A stretch of 64,000 bases of DNA from Sideroxydans lithotrophicus ES-1 (GTDB lineage: Bacteria > Pseudomonadota > Gammaproteobacteria > Burkholderiales > Gallionellaceae), in contig NC_013959.1 of the NCBI RefSeq assembly GCF_000025705.1, forward strand, positions 1,603,063-1,667,062, read 5' to 3'. This document shows positions 56,150 to 64,000 of the stretch, piece after piece. Positions within the stretch are counted from its first letter, which is position 1. Each line of letters begins with the position of its first letter. The notes beneath the pieces were generated by a model. That model saw only the letters and a list, made by a program, of their open reading frames with translations. It searched no databases and was not told where the DNA came from. The position numbers and the translations under genes are program-made.

Positions 56150-57327
56150 TTTGCGATCCACTCCCTGGCTGCATCGCGTGCCGCGGCATCCGCAGCCAGC
56201 ACATCCTGCAGTGTGTGCACTTCAACGCGGGTGATCTTATTCAGCACTGCTTCGATCAGGCGCGGGATATCGAGAAAGGATATGCGCCGTTCGAGGAATG
56301 CAGCTACTGCCTCTTCATTTGCTGCGTTCAGCAATGCCGGCGTGGTGCCGCCCGCACGCAAGGCATGGTACGCCAAAGCAAGGCAAGGGAAGCGCGTGAA
56401 ATCGGGAGCGGCAAAATCGAGTCTTGCGATCTGGAACAGGTCGAGCGCTGCAACGCCGGCATCGATGCGCTCGGGATAAGCCAGGGCATAAGCGATCGGT
56501 GTGCGCATATCCGGGTTGCCGAGTTGGGCCAGTACCGAGCCATCGACATACTGGACCATGGAATGAATCACGCTCTGCGGATGGACCACCACCTGGATGT
56601 CATCGGCAGATGCATTGAACAGCCAGTGCGCCTCGATCACTTCCAGCCCCTTGTTCATCATGCTGGCGGAATCGACCGATATCTTGCGCCCCATGCTCCA
56701 GTTCGGGTGTGCGCAGGCCTGCTCCGGCGTGACCTGCTGCAACTGCTCCAGCGGCGTATTGCGGAACGGCCCGCCGGACGCGGTGAGCAATATCTTGCTC
56801 ACCCCGCCCTGCTTCATGTCGCCTGAATAGCCGCGTGGCAGCGCCTGAAAGATCGCGTTGTGCTCGCTGTCTATGGGCAGCAACACCGAGCCGCTGCGAT
56901 GCACCGCCTCCATGAACAGATGTCCGGCCAGCACCAGGGTCTCTTTGTTGGCCAGCAATATCTTCTTGCCGGCCTGCGCAGCAGCCAGGGTGGGAGGCAT
57001 GCCTGCCGCACCGACGATGGCCGCCATCACCGCGTCCACTTCGGGCAAAGTCGAAACGCGTTCAAGTTCTGCCGCCCCGCACAGCACTTCGACATCCAGC
57101 CCGGCTGCAGCGATGCGCCGGCTCAGGCGTTCACCGGCAGCCTCATCCAGCAATACCGCATAGCGCGGCTGGAAACGCTGGCATTGTTCGAACAGCAAAC
57201 CGTCCTGTTGTTGCGCGGTCAGTGCGACGATCCGGTATTTTTCGGGATGACGCGCCACCACGTCCAGCGTGCTTTTGCCGATACTGCCGGTAGAACCGAG
57301 TACGGTAAGTCGGGTGATCTTGTTCAT
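56146..57327 (-). CDS. dxr: 1-deoxy-D-xylulose 5-phosphate reductoisomerase
   Basis: 393 residues from ATG at 57327, overlapping the cdsA stop. NADPH loop [59 protein letters not shown], and [20 protein letters not shown] with the metal and substrate residues. Second step of the MEP route to isoprenoids, feeding UppS upstream. The longer frame to 58041 is cdsA shadow. Confidence 0.97.
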   Translation of the reverse strand: MNKITRLTVLGSTGSIGKSTLDVVARHPEKYRIVALTAQQQDGLLFEQCQRFQPRYAVLLDEAAGERLSRRIAAAGLDVEVLCGAAELERVSTLPEVDAVMAAIVGAAGMPPTLAAAQAGKKILLANKETLVLAGHLFMEAVHRSGSVLLPIDSEHNAIFQALPRGYSGDMKQGGVSKILLTASGGPFRNTPLEQLQQVTPEQACAHPNWSMGRKISVDSASMMNKGLEVIEAHWLFNASADDIQVVVHPQSVIHSMVQYVDGSVLAQLGNPDMRTPIAYALAYPERIDAGVAALDLFQIARLDFAAPDFTRFPCLALAYHALRAGGTTPALLNAANEEAVAAFLERRISFLDIPRLIEAVLNKITRVEVHTLQDVLAADAAARDAAREWIAK

Positions 57328-58148
57328 TCCAGCCTTTGCAGAACGAGTACGATCGCGGCAAAGGGCAAGGTGGACGTCAGGGCATCGATGCGATCCAGCA
57401 GACCGCCATGTCCGGGCAGCAGCGCACCGCTGTCCTTGACGCCCGCCTGACGCTTGACGGCAGATTCGAACAGGTCGCCGATCACCGCCAATGCCACCCA
57501 CCACCATCCGGCCACGACGACTCCCGGCAGCATCGGATACTGCTTGTAAAACCCGCTCGCCCAATAGACCGCGACCACGTACACGGTCACACCGATCATC
57601 GCCCCGATCACGCCTTCCCAGGTCTTGCCGGGACTGATCGCCGGAGCGAGCTTGTTCTTGCCGAAACGCTTGCCGGCAAAGTAAGCCGAGATGTCCGCCA
57701 TCATCACCACTGTCATCACGAACAACAGCAGCCAGGGACTGGAAGCGCGCAGATCCAGCATCGCCAGCCCGGTCGGCAGCAACACGATCCAGCCGACCAC
57801 ACCCATCAGCCATGCATTGCGGGGACGCCATCCCGCGATCAACCACGCGGGAACCACGAACACCCAGAGCAGCACTGCCAGGACGTACCAGACCAGGTGC
57901 AACAATGTCTGTTGCTGCTGCGCCAAGCCATAGTCGAGCATTACCATACCGGCCATCATCGCCAGCGTCAGCAGCCAATATACGGTGGCAGCGCGCCCGT
58001 TCAAACCGGCCAGCCGCGACCATTCCACTGCGCTCTGCCATACCACAGCCAGCACCAGTACCTGCCAGCCCAAAGTCGGCAGACCGAACAAGGCTGCCAG
58101 AAACAGCACAAACAGGATGCTCGCAGTGATGACGCGCTGTTTAAGCAT
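57324..58148 (-). CDS. cdsA: Phosphatidate cytidylyltransferase
   Basis: 274 residues, about eight hydrophobic segments ([20 protein letters not shown] at the start). C-terminal signature [17 protein letters not shown] then [18 protein letters not shown] and [20 protein letters not shown]. Makes CDP-diacylglycerol for all phospholipids. Overlaps uppS by 8 bases. Confidence 0.97.
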   Translation of the reverse strand: MLKQRVITASILFVLFLAALFGLPTLGWQVLVLAVVWQSAVEWSRLAGLNGRAATVYWLLTLAMMAGMVMLDYGLAQQQQTLLHLVWYVLAVLLWVFVVPAWLIAGWRPRNAWLMGVVGWIVLLPTGLAMLDLRASSPWLLLFVMTVVMMADISAYFAGKRFGKNKLAPAISPGKTWEGVIGAMIGVTVYVVAVYWASGFYKQYPMLPGVVVAGWWWVALAVIGDLFESAVKRQAGVKDSGALLPGHGGLLDRIDALTSTLPFAAIVLVLQRLE

Positions 58149-58908
58149 TGGTCTTGCCCTCGGTCAGTTGTTCGCTGGTCCGCCCGAAACGACGTTCGCG
58201 CTTTTGATAGGACTGGATGGCCGATTCCAGCGCGGCCCGGTCGAATGCGGGCCACAGGGTATCGGTGAAGTACAGTTCGGTATAAGCCAGTTGCCATAGC
58301 AGGAAGTTGCTGATGCGTTGCTCGCCGCCGGTACGGATGAACAGATCCGGTTCCGGCGCATAGGGCATGGAAAGATAAGGGGTAAGCTCTTCTTCGCCGA
58401 AGGCCGTAGCGCGCTCCGGGTGGGCCTGGCTCAAGGCATGCATCGCCTGCATGATGTCCCAGCGGCCGCCGTAATTGGCGGCGATGGTCAGCGTGAGGCT
58501 GGTGTTGTTCGCGGTAAGCAGTTCCGCCTCTTCGATGTGGCGCACGAGTTGCGCTTCGAAGCGGCTGCGGTCGCCGATGACCTTGAGGCGAATGTTGTTC
58601 TCGTGCAGTTTGCCGACTTCGCGTTCCAGCATCTTCATGAACAGCTGCATCAGGAAAGACACTTCATCCGCGGGACGCCGCCAGTTCTCGCTGCTGAATG
58701 CAAATAGAGTCAGATATTCGACGCCAAGCTGGCGGCATGCCTTGACCATCTCGCGCACCGTTTCCACGCCGCGCTGATGCCCCATGACACGAGGCATGAA
58801 GCGCTGCTTCGCCCAGCGGCCATTGCCATCCATGATGATGGCGATGTGACGCGGGACAGCAGTGATGTCGGGGATGGTGCGGGTGGAACTGAAGAAAGGC
58901 AGCGCCAT
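58141..58908 (-). CDS. uppS: Undecaprenyl diphosphate synthase
   Basis: 255 residues. [16 protein letters not shown] with the catalytic Asp, [40 protein letters not shown] and the closing [34 protein letters not shown]. Makes the C55 carrier for peptidoglycan and O-antigen. 18 bases after frr. Confidence 0.97.
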   Translation of the reverse strand: MALPFFSSTRTIPDITAVPRHIAIIMDGNGRWAKQRFMPRVMGHQRGVETVREMVKACRQLGVEYLTLFAFSSENWRRPADEVSFLMQLFMKMLEREVGKLHENNIRLKVIGDRSRFEAQLVRHIEEAELLTANNTSLTLTIAANYGGRWDIMQAMHALSQAHPERATAFGEEELTPYLSMPYAPEPDLFIRTGGEQRISNFLLWQLAYTELYFTDTLWPAFDRAALESAIQSYQKRERRFGRTSEQLTEGKTNA

Positions 58909-58926
58909 TATCGTATCGATGGCCGC

Positions 58927-59484
58927 CTATACTGCCATCAGATCGGTTTCTTTTGCCTGCAGTGCCTTGTCGATCTCGGCAACGAAGCGGTCAGTCAGTT
59001 TCTGCACATCCTCTTGTGCGCGACGCTCCTCGTCCTCACCGACCGCTTTGTCCTTGAGCAGCTTTTTCAGCTGTTCGTTGGCATCGCGACGGATGTTGCG
59101 CACGGCGACCTTGGCATCCTCGCCCTCGCTCTTGACCACCTTGATCAGGTCGCGGCGCCGCTCTTCGGTCAGCATCGGCATCGGCACGCGGATCAGGTCA
59201 CCATTGGTTGCCGGATTCAATCCAAGGTCGGAGTCGCGGATGGCTTTTTCAATGGGACCGACCATGTTCTTTTCGTAGGGCTGCACGCCGATGGTGCGCG
59301 CATCGGTCAGCGTGATGTTCGCGACCTGATTCACGGCTGTCGGACTGCCGTAGTAGTCCACCATCACGTGATCCAGCAAACCGGTATGCGCGCGCCCGGT
59401 GCGAATCTTGCCCAAGTCGGTCTTCAAAGCTTCCAGCGACTTGGCCATCTTTTGTTCTACGTTCTTCTTGATGTCAGCAATCAT
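58927..59484 (-). CDS. frr: Ribosome recycling factor
   Basis: 185 residues, the standard length. [60 protein letters not shown] and [20 protein letters not shown] are all canonical, as is [19 protein letters not shown]. Splits ribosomes after termination together with EF-G. AACGGAGAACG ahead of the ATG. Confidence 0.98.
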   Translation of the reverse strand: MIADIKKNVEQKMAKSLEALKTDLGKIRTGRAHTGLLDHVMVDYYGSPTAVNQVANITLTDARTIGVQPYEKNMVGPIEKAIRDSDLGLNPATNGDLIRVPMPMLTEERRRDLIKVVKSEGEDAKVAVRNIRRDANEQLKKLLKDKAVGEDEERRAQEDVQKLTDRFVAEIDKALQAKETDLMAV

Positions 59485-59511
59485 TTTCGTTCTCCGTCAA
59501 GAATGCTTTAT

Positions 59512-60231
59512 TCAGTCGCAATGTACCAGCGTTCCTTCATCCTGCCCCATCACCACACGCTTCAAAGCGCCTTCCTTGAAGATGCTGAACACGATGATGG
59601 GCAGCTTCTGGTCGCGGCACAGCGTCAATGCGGTGGCATCCATCACTTTCAGGTCCTTGCCGATGGCCTCGTCGAAACTCACCTTCTGGTAGCGCGTGGC
59701 CTTCGGGTCCTTCTTCGGATCGGCGGTATACACGCCATCCACCTTGGTGGCCTTGATCACCACGTCGGCAGACATCTCCACGCCGCGCAATGCGGCCGCA
59801 GTGTCGGTGGTAAAGAACGGACTGCCGATCCCGGCTGCGAAGATCACCACCTTGCCGTCTTCCAGATAACGCAAGGCCTTGCCGCGGATGAACGGCTCGG
59901 CGACCTGCTCCAGACTCAATGCAGACTGCACACGGCATTCCAGCCCGGCGCGGGTCATCGCGTCCTGCAATGCCATGGAATTCATCACCGTCGCCAGCAT
60001 GCCCATGTAATCCGCATTGGCACGATCCATGCCTTCTGCAGCAGGCGCCACGCCGCGAAAGATGTTGCCGCCGCCTACCACCATCGCCACCTCGACACCC
60101 AGCTCGGTCACTTCCTTGATCTCGGCCACGATGCGCTCGACGACCACGCGGTTGATACCGTAGCTGTCATCGCCCATCAGGGCTTCACCGGAAAGTTTGA
60201 GCAGGATGCGTTTGTAGGCGGGTGCAGTCAT
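59512..60231 (-). CDS. pyrH: UMP kinase
   Basis: 239 residues. [80 protein letters not shown] and [18 protein letters not shown] are the amino-acid-kinase motifs of hexameric bacterial UMP kinase. Makes UDP for nucleotide and cell-wall synthesis. 13 bases after tsf. Confidence 0.98.
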   Translation of the reverse strand: MTAPAYKRILLKLSGEALMGDDSYGINRVVVERIVAEIKEVTELGVEVAMVVGGGNIFRGVAPAAEGMDRANADYMGMLATVMNSMALQDAMTRAGLECRVQSALSLEQVAEPFIRGKALRYLEDGKVVIFAAGIGSPFFTTDTAAALRGVEMSADVVIKATKVDGVYTADPKKDPKATRYQKVSFDEAIGKDLKVMDATALTLCRDQKLPIIVFSIFKEGALKRVVMGQDEGTLVHCD

Positions 60232-60244
60232 GGATTCCTTTCGA

Positions 60245-61144
60245 TTATTTCTTGGCTGCAGCAGCTGCAGCAGCGACTTCAGCAGCGTAGTCTTCCACTT
60301 TCTTCTCGATGCCTTCGCCGACGATGAACATCTGGAAGGCAGAGACCGTTGCGCTCTTGCTCTTCAGCAATTGTTCGATGGTCTGCTTGCCGTCCTCGGC
60401 CTTGACGAACACCTGTCCAAGCAAGGTGACTTCCTTGAGGAACTTCTGCACGGTACCTTCGGCGATCTTTTCCAGCATGGCTTCCGGCTTGCCGGATTCC
60501 TTGGCCTTCTCGATCGCGATGCGGCGCTCGGTGGCGATGTCTTCCGGATTCACGCCGGATGCATCGACCGATTTCGGCTTGCTTGCTGCGATGTGCATCG
60601 CCAGATCCTTGCCCAGGGCTTCGTCGCCGCCGGTGAAGTTCACCATCACGCCGATCTTGTTGCCGTGCAGGTAGGTCGCCAGCTTGCCGGTGGTGGTTGC
60701 ATAACGTTCGAAACGGCGCACGGTCAGGTTCTCGCCCAGCTTCATCACCAGCGCCTTGCGGTCTTCTTCGACCGTACCGGTTCCATTCGCCAGCTTCATC
60801 GCCAGCAGCGCGTCGATGTCCGCCGGGTCGTTCTTGACCACGGTTTCTGCAACGTTTTTGGCGAACGCCATGAAATCGTCGTTCTTGGCCACGAAGTCGG
60901 TTTCGCAATTCACTTCCGCCACCGCGCCGGTCTTGCCGTCAGCGGCGAGGAACGAACCGATCACGCCTTCTGCCGTCACACGCGATGCCGCCTTGCTGGC
61001 CTTGGCGCCGCTCTTGATGCGCAGCAACTCTTCCGCCGCCTTGGCGTCGCCATTGGTCTCGACCAATGCCTTCTTGCATTCCATCATGCCGAGGCCGGTA
61101 GCCTCGCGCAGCTCTTTCACCATGGTTGCGGTGATCTCTGCCAT
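60245..61144 (-). CDS. tsf: Elongation factor Ts
   Basis: 299 residues. [20 protein letters not shown] then [20 protein letters not shown] and the [10 protein letters not shown] motif that contacts EF-Tu ([19 protein letters not shown]), then [20 protein letters not shown]. Guanine nucleotide exchange on EF-Tu. TAGGAGTG before the ATG. A terminator-like hairpin sits between rpsB and this gene, which may set the ratio of the two products. Confidence 0.98.
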   Translation of the reverse strand: MAEITATMVKELREATGLGMMECKKALVETNGDAKAAEELLRIKSGAKASKAASRVTAEGVIGSFLAADGKTGAVAEVNCETDFVAKNDDFMAFAKNVAETVVKNDPADIDALLAMKLANGTGTVEEDRKALVMKLGENLTVRRFERYATTTGKLATYLHGNKIGVMVNFTGGDEALGKDLAMHIAASKPKSVDASGVNPEDIATERRIAIEKAKESGKPEAMLEKIAEGTVQKFLKEVTLLGQVFVKAEDGKQTIEQLLKSKSATVSAFQMFIVGEGIEKKVEDYAAEVAAAAAAAKK

Positions 61145-61181
61145 GTCACACTCCTAATGATTTCAACTAAATTCAAGTTAC

Positions 61182-61204
61182 AAAAAAGGGGGCTTGCGCC
61201 CCCT
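61182..61204 (-). terminator. Intrinsic terminator/attenuator between rpsB and tsf
   Basis: Minus strand: AGGGGGC-GCAA-GCCCCCT, 7 perfect pairs, followed at once by T6. It lies 38 bases before the tsf start, so part of rpsB transcription would stop here and part read into tsf-pyrH-frr. Confidence 0.88.
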
Positions 61205-61240
61205 CGAAAATATGAAAACTCGCGTCGCGACTCGTTTGTC

Positions 61241-61273
61241 CCCTCTCCCCCCGGGAGAGGGTTAGGGTGAGGG
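61241..61273. repeat. REP-like palindrome CCCTCTCCC/GGGAGAGGG with GTTAGGGTGAGGG tail
   Basis: Same design as 43262-43303, lying in the rpsB-tsf intergenic region between the rpsB stop and the terminator hairpin. Confidence 0.8.
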
Positions 61274-61340
61274 AAAACGGCGATGGCGAATTCACTATCT
61301 TAAAGATGGCTACTTGCCACAGCCGTTGCGGGTAGGCTGC

Positions 61341-62063
61341 TTACGCTGCACTTTCCGCGACTTGCGCCGTCAAGTCGTTGAGCGCCTGCTCGCGTCCTTC
61401 CAGGATCGCATCGGCCACGCCGCGCGCATACAGGCGGATCGCCTGGCTGGAGTCGTCGTTGCCGGGAATCACGTAATCCACGCCGAGCGGACTGTGGTTG
61501 GTATCCACCACGCCGATGACCGGGATGCCCAGCTTCTGCGCTTCGGTGACGGTACCCTTCTGGTAGCCGACGTCGATCACGAAGATGGCGGAAGGCAGGC
61601 CTTGCAGATCCTTGATGCCACCCAGGCTGCGATCGAGCTTTTCCAGCTCGCGGCGCAGAACCAGGCCTTCTTTCTTGGAAACCTTCTCGATGCTGCCGTC
61701 TTCGATCATCGTTTCCAGTTCGCGCAGGCGCTTGATGGAAGTCTGGACGGTCTTGAAGTTGGTCAGCATGCCGCCGAGCCAACGGTGATCAACGAAGGGG
61801 GAACCGCAACGTTGCGCTTCCTCGCGGATGATCTCGCGCGCCTGGCGCTTGGTTGCCACGAACAGGATGGTGCCCTTCTTCGCGGCGATCTTGCGCACTT
61901 CCTTCAGCGCGTCGTTGAACATCACGACGGTCTTTTCCAGGTTGACGATATGAATCTTGTTGCGATGACCGAAGATATACGGGGCCATCTTGGGATTCCA
62001 GAAACGGGTCTGGTGTCCGAAATGGACGCCCGCTTCCAGCATTTGACGCATGGTTACTTGCAT
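61341..62063 (-). CDS. rpsB: 30S ribosomal protein S2
   Basis: 240 residues. [20 protein letters not shown] at the start, [60 protein letters not shown] and [20 protein letters not shown] are canonical. Head of the rpsB-tsf-pyrH-frr-... cluster with its own promoter and leader. Confidence 0.98.
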   Translation of the reverse strand: MQVTMRQMLEAGVHFGHQTRFWNPKMAPYIFGHRNKIHIVNLEKTVVMFNDALKEVRKIAAKKGTILFVATKRQAREIIREEAQRCGSPFVDHRWLGGMLTNFKTVQTSIKRLRELETMIEDGSIEKVSKKEGLVLRRELEKLDRSLGGIKDLQGLPSAIFVIDVGYQKGTVTEAQKLGIPVIGVVDTNHSPLGVDYVIPGNDDSSQAIRLYARGVADAILEGREQALNDLTAQVAESAA

Positions 62064-62158
62064 TTAGTGCTCCAATCGTTAAGGGTTAAGTCTTCCACCC
62101 GTCAGCCTGATCCTTTAATCCAAAGGACACCCCAACATGAACGGATGTGCGAATTACC

Positions 62159-62184
62159 GTTTATTCGGCGGATGCCGGATAAAC
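62159..62184 (-). promoter_or_regulatory. 5' leader hairpin of rpsB
   Basis: Near the predicted 5' end of the transcript, GTTTATCCGGC-ATCC-GCCGAATAAAC forms an 11-pair stem with one mismatch. Its place, about 95 bases before the rpsB start, fits a leader control element, possibly for feedback by S2; this is inferred. Confidence 0.55.
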
Positions 62185-62193
62185 AGGGCGCGC

Positions 62194-62222
62194 ATTGTAA
62201 CCGAAGCGGCCCGCGGACTCAA
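62194..62222 (-). promoter_or_regulatory. Sigma-70 promoter of rpsB
   Basis: Minus strand: TTGAGT (62222-62217), 17-base spacer, TACAAT (62199-62194). A GC-rich stretch (GCGCGCC) follows the -10 box, like a stringent-control discriminator. Transcription would begin about 62187. Confidence 0.8.
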
Positions 62223-62262
62223 CGGCTGGATGCATGATGAACTTGGCTGGCTTCAGGCGCAG

Positions 62263-63198
62263 CTAAACCAGCATGTGCGGGTTCTCGATCAGTTGCTGAT
62301 AGATCAGACTTTGCAGGATGACGCTGTCATTCGGCGGTAAATCCTGGAATTCGATGCCGTGGCGCACCAGGGGCGGCTTCGCAGTACCATCCTGCCCGGT
62401 GGTGAATGTTGCCCGAATGATGCCCTTTAGCGACAGGTATGCATCGATATTGTGCAGCTGTACCCGGAACGACAAATTAAGGGTATCTCCTTTACCACCC
62501 AGTGCACTCCTCGATTCCAGGGAAACCCCATTGGCGCTGATGTCGGAAATAAGCGCCGATATTTGCTCTGCCTCCCCGCTCTTGCTACCCCTGACTGCCG
62601 CAATGATCCGCGTCCTGACGCGTGGCGCCTTGCGGATCATGATTCCCTGGATGTCCCCTGGAATCGAGAGATGCATATATTCATAAGGGATCTTGCATAT
62701 CTTCAGGATGGTACAGGCGAAGCCAAAGGCATTCTGGCCAGAAAAAGAGCGCATGACGACCTTTTCCTTTTCCCTGAGTTGCAGCCGAAGTCCGTTGGCG
62801 GTGATCGGCATGGATACCAGCAGGCTGGATCCCCTGAGAAATCCGATCACCTTGACTGTGAAGCGTTCATGGGACAATTGGGCCGGCGGTTCAAGTTGCA
62901 GCCTGTCTTCCGATTTCAGATTCAAGTCGTCAAAACCAAAGGAGGTCTTCGCTCCATTGGCTCCAGACGCCCCGGTAGCCGCCTCTTCCAGGGCGGAAAA
63001 ACGCTCCTCCTCCACATTGTCCGGCACTTCCCACGACAATTCGTGGCGGGCGCCGCCAGCAAGCAGTGCATCAAGGTGTTCCTCGTCCCGTACAAGCTCG
63101 CCCCGCCCAAGCAATAGCGTGTAGTTCTGGTCATACAGCGGCCACGGGGCCGGCTTGCCGACCATGACCTCATTGGGCTTTAGCAGTATCAGGCTCAT
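62263..63198 (-). CDS. PilZ-domain protein, YcgR-like flagellar brake
   Basis: 311 residues. A variable first 110 residues, then a YcgR-N-like beta domain (FTVKVIGFLRGSSLLVSMPI, VVMRSFSGQNAFGFACTILK) and a PilZ domain with RKAPRVRTR (the RxxxR c-di-GMP site) and DISANGVSLES (the D/NxSxxG motif). It should bind c-di-GMP and act on motility or surface behaviour. It stands alone between glnB and rpsB. Confidence 0.88.
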   Translation of the reverse strand: MSLILLKPNEVMVGKPAPWPLYDQNYTLLLGRGELVRDEEHLDALLAGGARHELSWEVPDNVEEERFSALEEAATGASGANGAKTSFGFDDLNLKSEDRLQLEPPAQLSHERFTVKVIGFLRGSSLLVSMPITANGLRLQLREKEKVVMRSFSGQNAFGFACTILKICKIPYEYMHLSIPGDIQGIMIRKAPRVRTRIIAAVRGSKSGEAEQISALISDISANGVSLESRSALGGKGDTLNLSFRVQLHNIDAYLSLKGIIRATFTTGQDGTAKPPLVRHGIEFQDLPPNDSVILQSLIYQQLIENPHMLV

Positions 63199-63268
63199 GC
63201 AACAGGATCAGCCGGAATGGTCATGGCAGATGGATATTCAATCCTGCCGTGCATGGCGGCTAGGTCGA

Positions 63269-63640
<372 letters not shown>

Positions 63641-64000
63641 CTAAAAGTCGTCCTGATAACGTACCGTAATCGGGTAGCGCCAGTCTTTACCGAATCCGCG
63701 ATCCGTGATGCGGACTCCGACCGGGGCTTGGCGGCGCTTGTACTCCGCTATCCGGATGAGTCTCACCACTCGCAGAACATCTGCGCTGGCGTATCCCAAG
63801 TCCTCGATTTGCGCGATGTTCATGTTCTTCTCGACATAACAGGCCATGATCGCATCCAGCACGTCATACAGAGGCAGGCTATCCTGGTCGGTCTGATCCG
63901 GCTTCAGTTCGGCACTGGGCGGTCGCGTGATGATGCGCTCCGGGATCACCCTGCCCATGCTGTTGCGCCAGTTGGACAGGCGATATACCCAGGTCTTGCT
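63641..64000 (-). CDS. nadE: NAD+ synthase, glutamine-dependent (3' part only)
   Basis: The last 119 codons of a frame that continues past the right edge. KTWVYRLSNWRNS, VIPERIITRPPSAELKPDQT and DQDSLPLYDVLDAIMACYVE are the C-terminal signature of the synthetase domain; it ends PVGVRITDRGFGKDWRYPIT. It makes NAD+ from the deamido form, needed by the HoxFU diaphorase among others. The N-terminal glutaminase part is outside the window. Confidence 0.95.
   Translation of the reverse strand, partial: SKTWVYRLSNWRNSMGRVIPERIITRPPSAELKPDQTDQDSLPLYDVLDAIMACYVEKNMNIAQIEDLGYASADVLRVVRLIRIAEYKRRQAPVGVRITDRGFGKDWRYPITVRYQDDF

Overview
The window reads as chromosome of a chemolithotrophic betaproteobacterium. 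The long conserved run rpsB-tsf-pyrH-frr-uppS-cdsA-dxr-rseP-bamA-skp-lpxD-fabZ-lpxA-lpxB-rnhB, the betaproteobacterial-type TrpS with a large insertion, and two [NiFe] hydrogenase loci point to the Nitrosomonadales, possibly a Gallionella/Sideroxydans relative. That placement is an inference from gene content; no 16S rRNA or tRNA gene was seen in the window.

Layout. 1-4 kb: the N-terminal 667 residues of a membrane sensor (Cache-HAMP-PAS-GAF) running off the left edge, an orphan protein with a clear terminator, and a sodium/calcium-exchanger-like membrane protein. 4-24 kb: a type I secretion island on the minus strand. It holds a TolC-like outer-membrane protein, an HlyD-like adaptor, a 3778-residue RTX protein that starts with an intact M23 endopeptidase domain, an exported beta-propeller protein, a 5'-truncated ABC transporter copy cut at a REP-associated transposase (RAYT) element, a BrnT/BrnA toxin-antitoxin pair, and a full-length ABC transporter with a C39-like domain. 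24.2-24.7 kb is non-coding with a structured repeat and terminators.

24.7-30.3 kb: a thioredoxin diverges from hoxF-hoxU-hoxY-hoxH and a maturation protease, a cytoplasmic NAD-linked (group 3d) hydrogenase. 30.3-32.7 kb is an AT-richer accessory patch with an LprI-domain protein, a small unknown gene and a killer/antidote pair. 32.7-38.9 kb is a second hydrogenase operon of the Isp type (group 1e), transcribed as HypC-protease fusion, small subunit, Isp1, Isp2, an unknown 145-residue protein, and large subunit. Together the loci suggest H2 oxidation both at the membrane (electrons to quinone or a thiol/sulfur-type carrier through Isp1/Isp2) and in the cytoplasm (NADH). No hypA/B/D/E/F genes are in the window.

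38.9-48 kb is housekeeping: an rRNA/tRNA methyltransferase, scpB-scpA-trpS, a site-2 protease, a YciO-like protein, a PHP phosphoesterase, rnfH-ratA, smpB, msrA and two small membrane proteins. 48-62 kb is the translation, phospholipid, isoprenoid and lipid A cluster named above. 62-64 kb carries a PilZ protein, a P-II protein and the 3' end of nadE.

The least explained signals are two dispersed RNA-like repeat families (three copies each) whose stems change by compensating bases, a relic second SmpB C-terminal tail downstream of smpB, the scars in the secretion island, and the M23-RTX chimera itself.
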